From UBA4823 sp034436035 (lineage in GTDB: Bacteria > Chloroflexota > Anaerolineae > Anaerolineales > UBA4823), in assembly GCA_034436035.1 (NCBI GenBank), contig DAOTVW010000253.1, positions 1-12,851 on the forward strand: a stretch of 12,851 nt of DNA, written 5' to 3'. Shown in pieces: positions 1-5,868 of this stretch (position 1 is its first letter; each line of letters starts with the position of its first letter). Under the pieces are notes generated by a model that was given only the letters and a program-made list of their open reading frames with translations, was not told the origin of the DNA and searched no databases. Both the position numbers and the translations under genes were made by a program.

Positions 1-557
1 CGCAGTTGACGGGTCTCCACCCCTTGCCGTTTTGCTACCGCAATGTACATGGCTAGCAAAATCGCTGCTGGCGCATTGATGGTCATGCTGGTGGATACTT
101 TATCGAGGGGGATATCCTTAAACAAGGTCTCCATATCTTCCAGGGAGGAGATGGACACACCCACTTTACCCACTTCCCCAGCAGCGATGGGGTCATCTGC
201 ATCATAGCCGATTTGGGTTGGCAAATCAAAAGCAACTGATAAGCCGGTTTGTCCTTGTTCTAATAAATAGCGGTAGCGCCGATTGGATTCTTCTGCGCTG
301 GCAAACCCGGCATATTGGCGCATTGTCCAAAAGCGGCCACGGTACATACTTGGTTGAACACCGCGCGTAAATGGATACTCACCGGGAAATCCTAGTTGAT
401 CTAAATAATCTGGGTCATCGTCTGGGGGGATAAGCAGACGCGGCACAGGAATGTGTGAGGATGTCTGAAATTCCTCTCGGCGTTCGGGAAAACGTTCCAG
501 CAATGGGTTGAGCACCTGTTCTTCCCAACGCTTCAATTCTTTATTCAAATCACTCAT
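1..557 (-). CDS. Methylmalonyl-CoA mutase large (alpha) subunit, N-terminal part, cut by window edge
   Basis: The reading frame starts at an ATG (555-557) and runs off the left edge, leaving 185 residues of a protein that is normally about 550 residues (split form) or 700 or more. Family members isomerise methylmalonyl-CoA and succinyl-CoA using adenosylcobalamin in the cytoplasm. The visible part is the start of the substrate-binding TIM barrel and carries family blocks such as MYRGRFWTMRQYAGF (71-85), GLSVAFDLPTQIGYD (105-119), GEVGKVGVSI (127-136) and STSMTINA (155-162). Tyr82 in RQYAG aligns with Tyr89 of the Propionibacterium enzyme, which is Phe in isobutyryl-CoA mutases and Ile in 2-hydroxyisobutyryl-CoA mutases. 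This favours methylmalonyl-CoA, but the second specificity residue (Arg207 equivalent) lies outside the window. A GAGG site sits 6 bases before the ATG. The upstream gap of about 136 bases may hold its own promoter. The B12-binding domain, whether fused or separate, cannot be seen. Confidence 0.93.
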   Translation of the reverse strand, partial: MSDLNKELKRWEEQVLNPLLERFPERREEFQTSSHIPVPRLLIPPDDDPDYLDQLGFPGEYPFTRGVQPSMYRGRFWTMRQYAGFASAEESNRRYRYLLEQGQTGLSVAFDLPTQIGYDADDPIAAGEVGKVGVSISSLEDMETLFKDIPLDKVSTSMTINAPAAILLAMYIAVAKRQGVETRQL

Positions 558-613
558 TGCTTACCTCATCTTTCCCATGCAATTGAAATCGATGCCTGGA
601 TGGTTCACCGTTA

Positions 614-667
614 ATCATAACGTATAACCCTTTGCTTGCCTCAAAGATGTGGGGTAAGGTAATTATA
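614..667 (-). promoter_or_regulatory. Candidate promoter(s) for the mutase gene
   Basis: The gap of about 136 bases between the nitroreductase stop and the mutase ATG holds two minus-strand -10-like boxes. One is a perfect TATAAT (662-667) without a good -35 box. The other is TATGAT (614-619) with TTGAGG (639-644) upstream at a longer than ideal spacer of 19 bases. Either could start a separate mutase transcript with a leader of roughly 50 to 100 bases. This rests on base patterns only; nothing else recognisable is in the gap. Confidence 0.3.
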
Positions 668-693
668 CAAATTCACGTTCAATAAAACTTATT

Positions 694-1209
694 TTATTCT
701 AATCCAGCTGTTTGCTGGTTCTGGCTTGGTTCGAGCAGGAGGATTGGTATCTTTCTGGACTTGATCCGTTTACGATAAAGGTCATACCCAAAATAAGTTT
801 GGGTGGCTAATTCCCAATAATGCTGATATTCTTCCCCTTTTATTTCGCGGGCTAAATATTGCTGGGTTACCCCATTGATCGTACATACCGCACGTGGGTT
901 GGCTTTGAGATTATAGTACCAAGCTGGATATTTTTCCTGGCCGAAATTGGTTGCAATTAAAGCAAAAACTCCGGGAGCTTGTTCATCCTGGATATATAAC
1001 AAGGGTGTGCTGCGCGGTAAACCGCTTTTAGCACCGATTGTGGTTACCATCAAAGTGGGAAGATCGAGAATGAGATCGGTAAGTGTATTTTTGCTGCCAC
1101 TGGTGCGATACCACCAACGGTCTAGAGGAGGAAGGATACGGGCAAGGATCAAGGCGCCATATCGGCTGGATGCGATTTTTTGGATTAACTTACGAAGGGA
1201 CTTTTTCAT
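694..1209 (-). CDS. Nitroreductase/quinone reductase family protein (Ddn-like, F420-related)
   Basis: A 171-residue protein of the deazaflavin-dependent nitroreductase family (Ddn-like, split beta-barrel fold). Characterised members use reduced cofactor F420 to reduce quinones or nitro compounds; several members have unknown substrates and some bind flavins. Family blocks visible are TTIGAKSGLPRSTPL (56-70), which contributes to the cofactor phosphate site, and NFGQEKYPAWYYNLKANP (88-105), the usual FGQ..HPAWY.NL.ANP signature with Tyr in place of the usual His. The basic, hydrophobic N-terminus (about 1-35) is typical of members that associate with the membrane. I chose the ATG at 1209 because it has a weak GGA site about 10 bases upstream. 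An in-frame TTG at 1230 would add seven residues but has no ribosome site. The gene follows the CPBP gene by 29 bases and may share its transcript. Physiological substrate unknown. Confidence 0.82.
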   Translation of the reverse strand: MKKSLRKLIQKIASSRYGALILARILPPLDRWWYRTSGSKNTLTDLILDLPTLMVTTIGAKSGLPRSTPLLYIQDEQAPGVFALIATNFGQEKYPAWYYNLKANPRAVCTINGVTQQYLAREIKGEEYQHYWELATQTYFGYDLYRKRIKSRKIPILLLEPSQNQQTAGLE

Positions 1210-1238
1210 TTTCGTGATTTCCGTTGTCAAAATTGGAT

Positions 1239-2090
1239 TTACGAGTTGCGAGAGCGATGAAGATTAACTTGTTTTGTGAACAATCCATAGATAACCACCA
1301 AACACGCTGCACAGGAAGTCCATAAAATCCAATGCACCGTCAGCGGCGCAGAAAGTTGGAGTATCTCGCCAGTTAATTTCGTTGTGTAGTTAAACAGGAT
1401 TGTGGGAAGAATGAACCCTCTTGCTGCGTTGATAAGGGCGGTCATTAAAATCGATTGTGCTATCCAATTCAATATGAATAACCAGAATAAAGTGCCGCCA
1501 ATATTTAATTGGGATTGATAGGTGCCTGGAATGAAATAGAGCGGCAAATACCAGAGACTCCATACCATGCCGAGGGTTAAACTTGAAAATAATGGATTCC
1601 AGCGGGATTGCAAACGCGGGAGGGCATATCCCCGCCATCCAAGCTCTTCGGGGAGAGAACTATAGAAAAAGGGCAGAATCGATAACCAAAGGATGGAGAG
1701 GAGGTCTATGTGCGACTTCCAACCATGGATTGCACCCAAAGAAGGAATGGATATTTGGCTGGTAAAGCTGGCAATTATGGCAGCTAGAGGAGGAAATAGC
1801 AGGGCGCCGATGATTATCCAGCGTGGTATTTGTTGCCAGTGGATTAATCTTTGCCAATAGGAATGCAGCGATTCCCCATCAGGTCGGAATTTCATCATTC
1901 CCACTGCGATGATCAATGGGCCTAAACTCGCCAGGATGCGCAACAAAGAGGTCGGGAAGATGGTTGCATCCTCGGCGCGCAAAATAGCAATCACAAGAAA
2001 GGTCCATGACCATAACAATGTGAGGACTAAAAAAAGGAGTGCATTCGAAAAAGAAGGAATGGCAAAAATGCGTTGGTCGGTTTGTTTCAT
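1239..2090 (-). CDS. CPBP-family (CAAX protease / Abi-like) membrane protein, probably not catalytic
   Basis: A 283-residue membrane protein with about seven or eight hydrophobic segments. It matches the CPBP intramembrane metalloprotease family (Rce1/CAAX-protease-like; bacterial members are linked to bacteriocin self-immunity or membrane-protein processing). Motif 1 is intact: PEELGWRGYALPRLQ (147-161), with the Glu-Glu pair at 148-149 and Arg153. Motif 2 normally reads W.LWHLP, but here it is WSLWYLP (177-183), with Tyr181 where the metal-linked His is expected. Motif 3, normally H...N or H...D, appears as FNYTTK (233-238), with Asn234 in the His position. Both codons (TAT, AAC) are one base from His codons. 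The fold is probably kept but peptidase activity doubtful. Start is the ATG at 2090; there is no Shine-Dalgarno site, but an AT-rich -10-like box lies just upstream. It follows the DUF389-like gene by 42 bases. Confidence 0.8.
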   Translation of the reverse strand: MKQTDQRIFAIPSFSNALLFLVLTLLWSWTFLVIAILRAEDATIFPTSLLRILASLGPLIIAVGMMKFRPDGESLHSYWQRLIHWQQIPRWIIIGALLFPPLAAIIASFTSQISIPSLGAIHGWKSHIDLLSILWLSILPFFYSSLPEELGWRGYALPRLQSRWNPLFSSLTLGMVWSLWYLPLYFIPGTYQSQLNIGGTLFWLFILNWIAQSILMTALINAARGFILPTILFNYTTKLTGEILQLSAPLTVHWILWTSCAACLVVIYGLFTKQVNLHRSRNS

Positions 2091-2096
2091 GAAGAT

Positions 2097-2103
2097 ATTT
2101 ATA
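2097..2103 (-). promoter_or_regulatory. Possible leaderless promoter -10 box (TATAAAT) of the CPBP gene
   Basis: On the minus strand the bases before the CPBP start read TTATAAATATCTTC-ATG. A TATAAA/ATAAAT box ends 6 to 7 bases before the ATG, there is no Shine-Dalgarno sequence, and transcription starting near the A of the ATG would give a leaderless mRNA. No good -35 box was found. The same arrangement precedes the HAD gene, which strengthens the reading somewhat. Confidence 0.4.
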
Positions 2104-2132
2104 ATCTGGTTTTTTACACCTTCAGCATGGGT

Positions 2133-3317
2133 TTATCGAGGAGTTGGGGTAGCGGTAGCTAAATAGCTAAGTTTTACCCAACCCTTTTTACCATCTTGCA
2201 GCAGGATGGGCACCCAAGTGGAACCTTGGACCGTCTGGGGCTCTCCAATGATTGCCACGAGGCTGCCATTAACCAGGCTGCCTAATACTGCTCCACTGGG
2301 TTGATCACGTAACAACACACCTTCACCCTGGTTGGAAAAAATCACTGCAAACAACGGTGTTGGGCTGGGGATGGGGGTTAAGCTGGCAGTTGGCGTTATG
2401 GTGGGTGAGAGTGTTATCGTGGGCGTAAGCGTAGGGGGTGGCATAGTGGGGGTGAGGGTGATGGTGGGAGTTGGGCTGGGGGTTGAACTAGGTATCGGCG
2501 TTGGCAAGCCGAGATGGCGGCTTATAGCTGCTCCGGTGCTGCCAGCGCCAATCATGATTACCAGACACAATAAAGCCACAGCGCCACCGAGGGTATAACC
2601 AAATGGTGTTGCAGGACGAAAGCCTTGCGCTGCCAGGAATATGGCTGCAACTACGATGGAAACTGCCAAATAGACAAGAAAAACCAACAAGCCATCTGGA
2701 AAAGTGTGCGGAATCCCGGCGATTAAGCCGAATCCGCTCGCTGCAAGCGGCGGGTACAGGGTATACGCCAACGCAGCGCTGAAGAGTTGTGCTTGTTTAT
2801 CGGGATGGGGAAGCAGTAGGGAAAGAAAACCACTTGCTAGAATCAGCACAAATAAGGTTGCAATGCTGAAATGAGATTGGAGGAGGCTTTCGGAAAAATT
2901 CAATGGTAGCTTGAACAGTAACAGAACGCGTACCAGGAGACCACTGATCGTTCCTCCCAGAAAGGTTAATATGGCAGCGACAAGAATGCCGCCACTGTTT
3001 TGGAGAAAGAGGCGCCAAGACCCCACGGTGGTAGCCAGGGCAAGTCCAAAAATCGGCGCTAAAAGGGGTGCAAGCAAGCATCCTAACACAATCAAGGAAG
3101 TTGCGTTAAATAGAAGTCCAATCCCAATCAATGCACCAGCCAGGAAGGAAAATAAAAAGAAATCAAAGGAGGGGGCGGTGCGGGTAGCTAATTGATCAAG
3201 AAATGTTGCCCGTTCATCGAAGCCAAGCGGGGCAATGAGTCGGCGGGAACGCCGGCGGCGGGCAGGTGGAAGATGATCGGGGTCATCGGGGAATTGTTCG
3301 CTCGTTAGGTTTGTCAT
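2133..3317 (-). CDS. DUF389-like membrane protein with Pro/Thr-rich linker and C-terminal SH3b domain
   Basis: A 394-residue protein in three parts. Residues 1-48 are a short polar N-terminus with an Arg cluster (20-26). Residues 52-262 form about seven membrane segments resembling the DUF389 hydrophobic core, including the run around GLLFNATSLIVLGCLLAPLL (67-86) followed by P-I-F-G. Residues 272-321 are a low-complexity Thr/Pro linker, and 323-387 look like a bacterial SH3 (SH3b) domain ending in GWVKLSYL. DUF389 has no settled biochemical role. The N-terminal ferredoxin-like part found in many DUF389 proteins is absent. With Arg residues inside and seven spans, the linker and SH3b would lie outside the membrane, where SH3b domains often bind cell-wall or surface ligands; this topology is inferred. 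Its ATG overlaps the HAD stop codon (ATGA, 3314-3317), so translation is probably coupled. Confidence 0.8.
   Translation of the reverse strand: MTNLTSEQFPDDPDHLPPARRRRSRRLIAPLGFDERATFLDQLATRTAPSFDFFLFSFLAGALIGIGLLFNATSLIVLGCLLAPLLAPIFGLALATTVGSWRLFLQNSGGILVAAILTFLGGTISGLLVRVLLLFKLPLNFSESLLQSHFSIATLFVLILASGFLSLLLPHPDKQAQLFSAALAYTLYPPLAASGFGLIAGIPHTFPDGLLVFLVYLAVSIVVAAIFLAAQGFRPATPFGYTLGGAVALLCLVIMIGAGSTGAAISRHLGLPTPIPSSTPSPTPTITLTPTMPPPTLTPTITLSPTITPTASLTPIPSPTPLFAVIFSNQGEGVLLRDQPSGAVLGSLVNGSLVAIIGEPQTVQGSTWVPILLQDGKKGWVKLSYLATATPTPR
2355..2504 (-). repeat. Low-complexity Thr/Pro-rich coding repeat (linker)
   Basis: This stretch encodes residues 272-321 of the DUF389-like protein as imperfect TPT, LTPT and SPTP units. 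It shows on the plus strand as a G/T-rich run of GGTGTN-like hexamers. It is an extended linker between the last membrane segment and the SH3b domain. Such linkers are common in surface proteins of Chloroflexota. A repeat-rich tract like this may vary in length between strains. Confidence 0.75.
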
Positions 3318-3784
3318 TTCCGTAATGTTGCAACCAGGCGTAATGGCTTCTCGATTAATTCTAATGCTTGATAAATGTCTTTTGCAAGGATATCCGCAGC
3401 GCTTAGCGCTTGAATCGCTGTGCCTTCATTAGATAAAATACAAATTCCTATCGCTGCTAATTGTAACATTCCGGCGTCATTGCTGCCTTGTCCAATGGCG
3501 ATCACTTTATCTGCTCCGAGTTGATGGACATACTCCGCTTTTTGAAGGTCTTCCTTGCCACGCTGGATCAAACTGACCGGTAAGCCTAATTGTAATTCAA
3601 TGGTTTGATAATTTCCACGTGTATCGGCGGTGAGGACGTGCACCATAAGGCGGTCACTTAAAGTTTTCAAAATGCGTGGAATTCCTTCCAACAATTTTCC
3701 ATCCAACGCAAGCGTACCATTCAAATCACATACCAGGTGTTCAATTTGAAATTGCCCAAATCCAGGGATATTCAGCTCAATCAT
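3314..3784 (-). CDS. Small HAD-family hydrolase (soluble P-type-ATPase-like, COG4087 type)
   Basis: A 156-residue cytoplasmic protein with a compact HAD fold and no cap domain. The four HAD motifs are visible: motif I VCDLNGTLA (18-26) with nucleophile Asp20, motif II Thr52 in LTADT, motif III Lys82, and motif IV GQGSNDAGML (98-107) with Asp103. The position two residues after the nucleophile is Asn22 rather than the Asp used as acid/base by most HAD phosphatases. A DxNGT motif is seen in the group called soluble P-type ATPases, so the protein may be a slow or specialised phosphatase, or dephosphorylate itself. The natural substrate is unknown. It ends in an ATGA overlap with the DUF389-like gene and begins 28 bases after the ROK kinase stop. 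It lacks a Shine-Dalgarno site but has a TATAAT box before the ATG. Confidence 0.82.
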   Translation of the reverse strand: MIELNIPGFGQFQIEHLVCDLNGTLALDGKLLEGIPRILKTLSDRLMVHVLTADTRGNYQTIELQLGLPVSLIQRGKEDLQKAEYVHQLGADKVIAIGQGSNDAGMLQLAAIGICILSNEGTAIQALSAADILAKDIYQALELIEKPLRLVATLRK

Positions 3785-3790
3785 AAAGAT

Positions 3791-3796
3791 ATTATA
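3791..3796 (-). promoter_or_regulatory. Possible leaderless promoter -10 box (TATAAT) of the HAD gene
   Basis: The minus strand before the HAD start reads GGTTATAATATCTTT-ATG. A perfect TATAAT ends 6 bases before the ATG and no ribosome-binding site is present. This spacing fits transcription starting at or next to the ATG. The -35 region (near 3814-3819) is not convincing. The sequence from TTATAA to ATG almost matches that before the CPBP gene. Confidence 0.45.
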
Positions 3797-3812
3797 ACCG
3801 CCTAAGCAATAA

Positions 3813-4781
3813 TTATTGGTTTTGCAATGCAGACCAACTCGCTGCTCCTAAGACTCCTGCATTATCTCCTAATTGTCCCGGTACAATTTCCACTTTGTCA
3901 ACCGGCATAATAAAAACGCGTTCTCTCATTGTCTTTCGCATAGGTTCCAATAATAAATCACCCGCATTTGCAACACCACCTGTCACGATAATCCTTTGGG
4001 GGCTGACCGAAACACAAAGGATTGCCGCAGCAATGCCAAAATAATACCCCGCTTGCTGATAAATATCCTTTGCGATTGGATCTCCAGCTCGAGCTGCTTG
4101 GGCAATCAGAGCAGGGGTGATGCGGTTTAAGTCATATTGACAGAGTTCTCCGATTTTGGTAGTTAACCCCTGTGCTACTGCTTTCATTCCCATGGCGGCA
4201 ATGGCAGGACCAGAAGCATAAGCTTCCAGACACCCATAGTTGCCGCACCCACAACGAGGACCATCGAAATTAATCGTCATGTGGCCCAGCTCACCGGCGG
4301 TGCCACCAAACCCCATTCTTAATTGGTTCTGGATCACTAATCCACCGCCCACCCCTGTTCCAATGGTAAAGACAGCAACTGTATCGAAACCTTTCCCGCT
4401 GCCATGTTTCCATTCGCCAAATGTAATCGAACGGGCATCGTTTAATAAGCTGGTGGGGATTCCGGTTAGACGGGTGATGGTGTCACGGAGGGGTACATGC
4501 GGCCAGGTGCCGGGAAGATTAGGCAGGAATAATGTTTCCCCGCGTTCCAAATCCAACACACCGGGCACGCCAATTCCAATGCCCTGAATTTCTTTTTTTG
4601 AAAATCCGGCTGATTGAATGGTGTTTTCGATTAAATCAGCCATGCGCTGCATCACGACGGCATGCCCTTCCCGGGCTAGTGTTGGGATACTTTGCTGATG
4701 AATGACCAAACCTTCATCTACGTCGACAACTGCAGCGCGAAGATTAGTACCGCCTAAATCGCATCCAACATACTTTTGCAT
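3813..4781 (-). CDS. ROK-family sugar kinase (glucokinase-like)
   Basis: A 322-residue cytoplasmic kinase of the ROK family, which phosphorylates glucose or related hexoses and amino sugars with ATP. Visible motifs are the phosphate loop DLGGTN (8-13), the catalytic Asp115 in LLNDARS, the second nucleotide loop GTGVGGG (141-147), the sugar-binding GELGH (163-167), the zinc-binding CGCGNYGCLEAYASG (177-191) and the adenosine-site VTGGV. There is no N-terminal helix-turn-helix, so it is an enzyme and not a ROK repressor. Full length and all key residues are present. The start is set by a GAGGG site (4789-4793) that lies only 1 base before the first ATG (4787) but 7 bases before the second (4781), so the second is preferred. 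The gene is separated from the upstream sugar operon by a 99-base inverted-repeat element, and whether it serves that operon is open. Glucose is the default guess for substrate. Confidence 0.92.
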   Translation of the reverse strand: MQKYVGCDLGGTNLRAAVVDVDEGLVIHQQSIPTLAREGHAVVMQRMADLIENTIQSAGFSKKEIQGIGIGVPGVLDLERGETLFLPNLPGTWPHVPLRDTITRLTGIPTSLLNDARSITFGEWKHGSGKGFDTVAVFTIGTGVGGGLVIQNQLRMGFGGTAGELGHMTINFDGPRCGCGNYGCLEAYASGPAIAAMGMKAVAQGLTTKIGELCQYDLNRITPALIAQAARAGDPIAKDIYQQAGYYFGIAAAILCVSVSPQRIIVTGGVANAGDLLLEPMRKTMRERVFIMPVDKVEIVPGQLGDNAGVLGAASWSALQNQ

Positions 4782-4788
4782 TCTCATA

Positions 4789-4793
4789 CCCTC
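4789..4793 (-). promoter_or_regulatory. Ribosome-binding site that decides the ROK kinase start
   Basis: The minus strand reads TTGAGGGTATGAGAATG. GAGGG is too close (1 base) to the first ATG and 7 bases from the second, which favours initiation at 4781 and a protein beginning MQKYVGCD. Confidence 0.6.
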
Positions 4794-4812
4794 AAGATAG
4801 GTTAAATTTATA

Positions 4813-4911
4813 GAGGTTGTCTCACAACCTGATTTTTACAGCTGTGCATCGGCTGTTGAACCTATTCATCCTATGGACAATCCTGGTCCATATCCTTGGT
4901 GAGACAACCTC
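4813..4911. repeat. 99-base segment with perfect 13-base terminal inverted repeats (MITE-like or operator pair)
   Basis: The left end GAGGTTGTCTCAC (4813-4825) is the exact reverse complement of the right end GTGAGACAACCTC (4899-4911). The left end lies within a smaller palindrome, AGGTTGT-CTC-ACAACCT (4814-4830), and the right end within GTGAG-ACAAC-CTCAC (4899-4913). Inside are a hairpin TATGGAC...GTCCATA (4872-4878 with 4886-4892) and the palindrome ACAGCTGT (4838-4845). There is no open reading frame. No clear target-site duplication flanks it. It occupies most of the non-coding gap between the isomerase gene and the ROK kinase. It may be a small non-autonomous transposable element, a paired regulator-binding site, or a structured end of the upstream operon mRNA; the hairpins lack a U-run, so a standard intrinsic terminator is not supported. 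Confidence 0.6.
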
Positions 4912-4933
4912 ACTCGTTAAGCAAAGAGCAATA

Positions 4934-5848
4934 TTAATGGACAAACGGTTTTAGACAATCGCGCGCAAGGTAAAAACCACGTTTGACCAATTCATCGCTT
5001 CCTTCGAAAGCACGGTCTTCGTGTTCGATGCTGACAACATAATCGTAGCGGGCAGCAGTCAGAGCGGCGAAGAATTTATTCCACTCGATATCTCCTAAGC
5101 CAGGCAAACGGGGAATTTGCCATCCCATTCCCTGGGAGAGAACGCCGTGATTATACAAGCCTTCCCGGTCGATGTGTAAGTCTTTTGCGTGGACATGGAA
5201 TATTTTACTGGCAAATTCACGCACCACCCGTTCGTAATCGATCATTTGCAATATCAAATGGGATGGATCTAGATTGAGGCCAAAATTATCCTCGGGGATG
5301 ATTTCCCACATCTTCCGCCAAATTGCTGGGGTGCTGGCTAGATTGTTACCGCCTGGCCATTCATCATAAGAGAAAATCATCGGACAGTTCTCAATTGCAA
5401 TTTTCACCCCGCGTTCTTTTGCATACTGCACAATGGGGGGCCAGATTTTTGCATAATCTTCGAGGTTTTGTGGAACGGTTTTATTTTTATCTTTTCCAAC
5501 AAATGTACCCACGATATTCACTTCGAGCAACGCTGCTGCATCAATCACTTTTTTCAAATGGGCAATGACTGTCTCGCGGTGCTGGGGATCGGGGTGTAAT
5601 GGATTGGGATAATATCCTAAAGAAGAGATCATCAACCCATATTGATCGAGCATGGAGCGAATGCTGCGTGCTTTCTGTTGATCCAATTGGGTGACATCAA
5701 TGTGGGTAACCCCTGCGTAACGGCGGTTGGCTTTTTCGTGGGGCCAACAGGCAATTTCGATTGCTTGAAACCCACTTTCTGCTCCCCAATGGGCAACTTC
5801 CTCTAATGAGGAGTTTGGAAATGCAGCTGTAAAAAACCCTAATTTCAT
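4934..5848 (-). CDS. Sugar phosphate isomerase/epimerase (xylose-isomerase-like TIM barrel)
   Basis: A 304-residue cytoplasmic protein of the AP-endonuclease-2/xylose-isomerase-like TIM-barrel superfamily, whose members isomerise, epimerise, dehydrate or cleave sugars, inositols and keto-sugars using a divalent metal. Likely metal or catalytic residues at the expected strand ends are Glu153 (IAIENCP), Asp194 and His197 (NLDPSH), His220 (HVHAKD) and Glu275 (SIEHED). Length is usual and the protein looks intact. AGGAGG sits 5 bases before the ATG. It is the last gene of the sugar operon, 20 bases after a Gfo/Idh/MocA dehydrogenase; this pairing is common where a dehydrogenase makes a keto-sugar or keto-inositol that the TIM-barrel enzyme then converts. 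Related proteins also act as lyases on 3-keto-glycosides. The exact reaction cannot be told from sequence. Confidence 0.87.
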   Translation of the reverse strand: MKLGFFTAAFPNSSLEEVAHWGAESGFQAIEIACWPHEKANRRYAGVTHIDVTQLDQQKARSIRSMLDQYGLMISSLGYYPNPLHPDPQHRETVIAHLKKVIDAAALLEVNIVGTFVGKDKNKTVPQNLEDYAKIWPPIVQYAKERGVKIAIENCPMIFSYDEWPGGNNLASTPAIWRKMWEIIPEDNFGLNLDPSHLILQMIDYERVVREFASKIFHVHAKDLHIDREGLYNHGVLSQGMGWQIPRLPGLGDIEWNKFFAALTAARYDYVVSIEHEDRAFEGSDELVKRGFYLARDCLKPFVH

Positions 5849-5868
5849 ATTTTCCTCCTAACCATGGA

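Noticed and set aside
681..698. AATAAAA-CTTA-TTTTATT inverted repeat at the end of the Ddn-like gene, considered as a terminator
   Set aside because: The stem is only A/T pairs, it overlaps the stop codon and lacks a G/C stem followed by a U-run, so it is not a convincing intrinsic terminator.
1239..2090. CPBP (Abi-like) gene as part of a phage-defence system
   Set aside because: There are no defence, restriction, toxin-antitoxin or mobile-element genes around it, and CPBP proteins are widespread in ordinary chromosomes.
2332..2598. Plus-strand Gly/Val-rich repeat frame
   Set aside because: It is the antisense reading of the Thr/Pro linker codons of the DUF389-like gene; the repeat pattern is explained by that linker.
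3813..4781. ROK protein as a transcriptional repressor of the sugar operon
   Set aside because: It starts directly with the kinase phosphate loop and lacks the N-terminal helix-turn-helix of ROK repressors.
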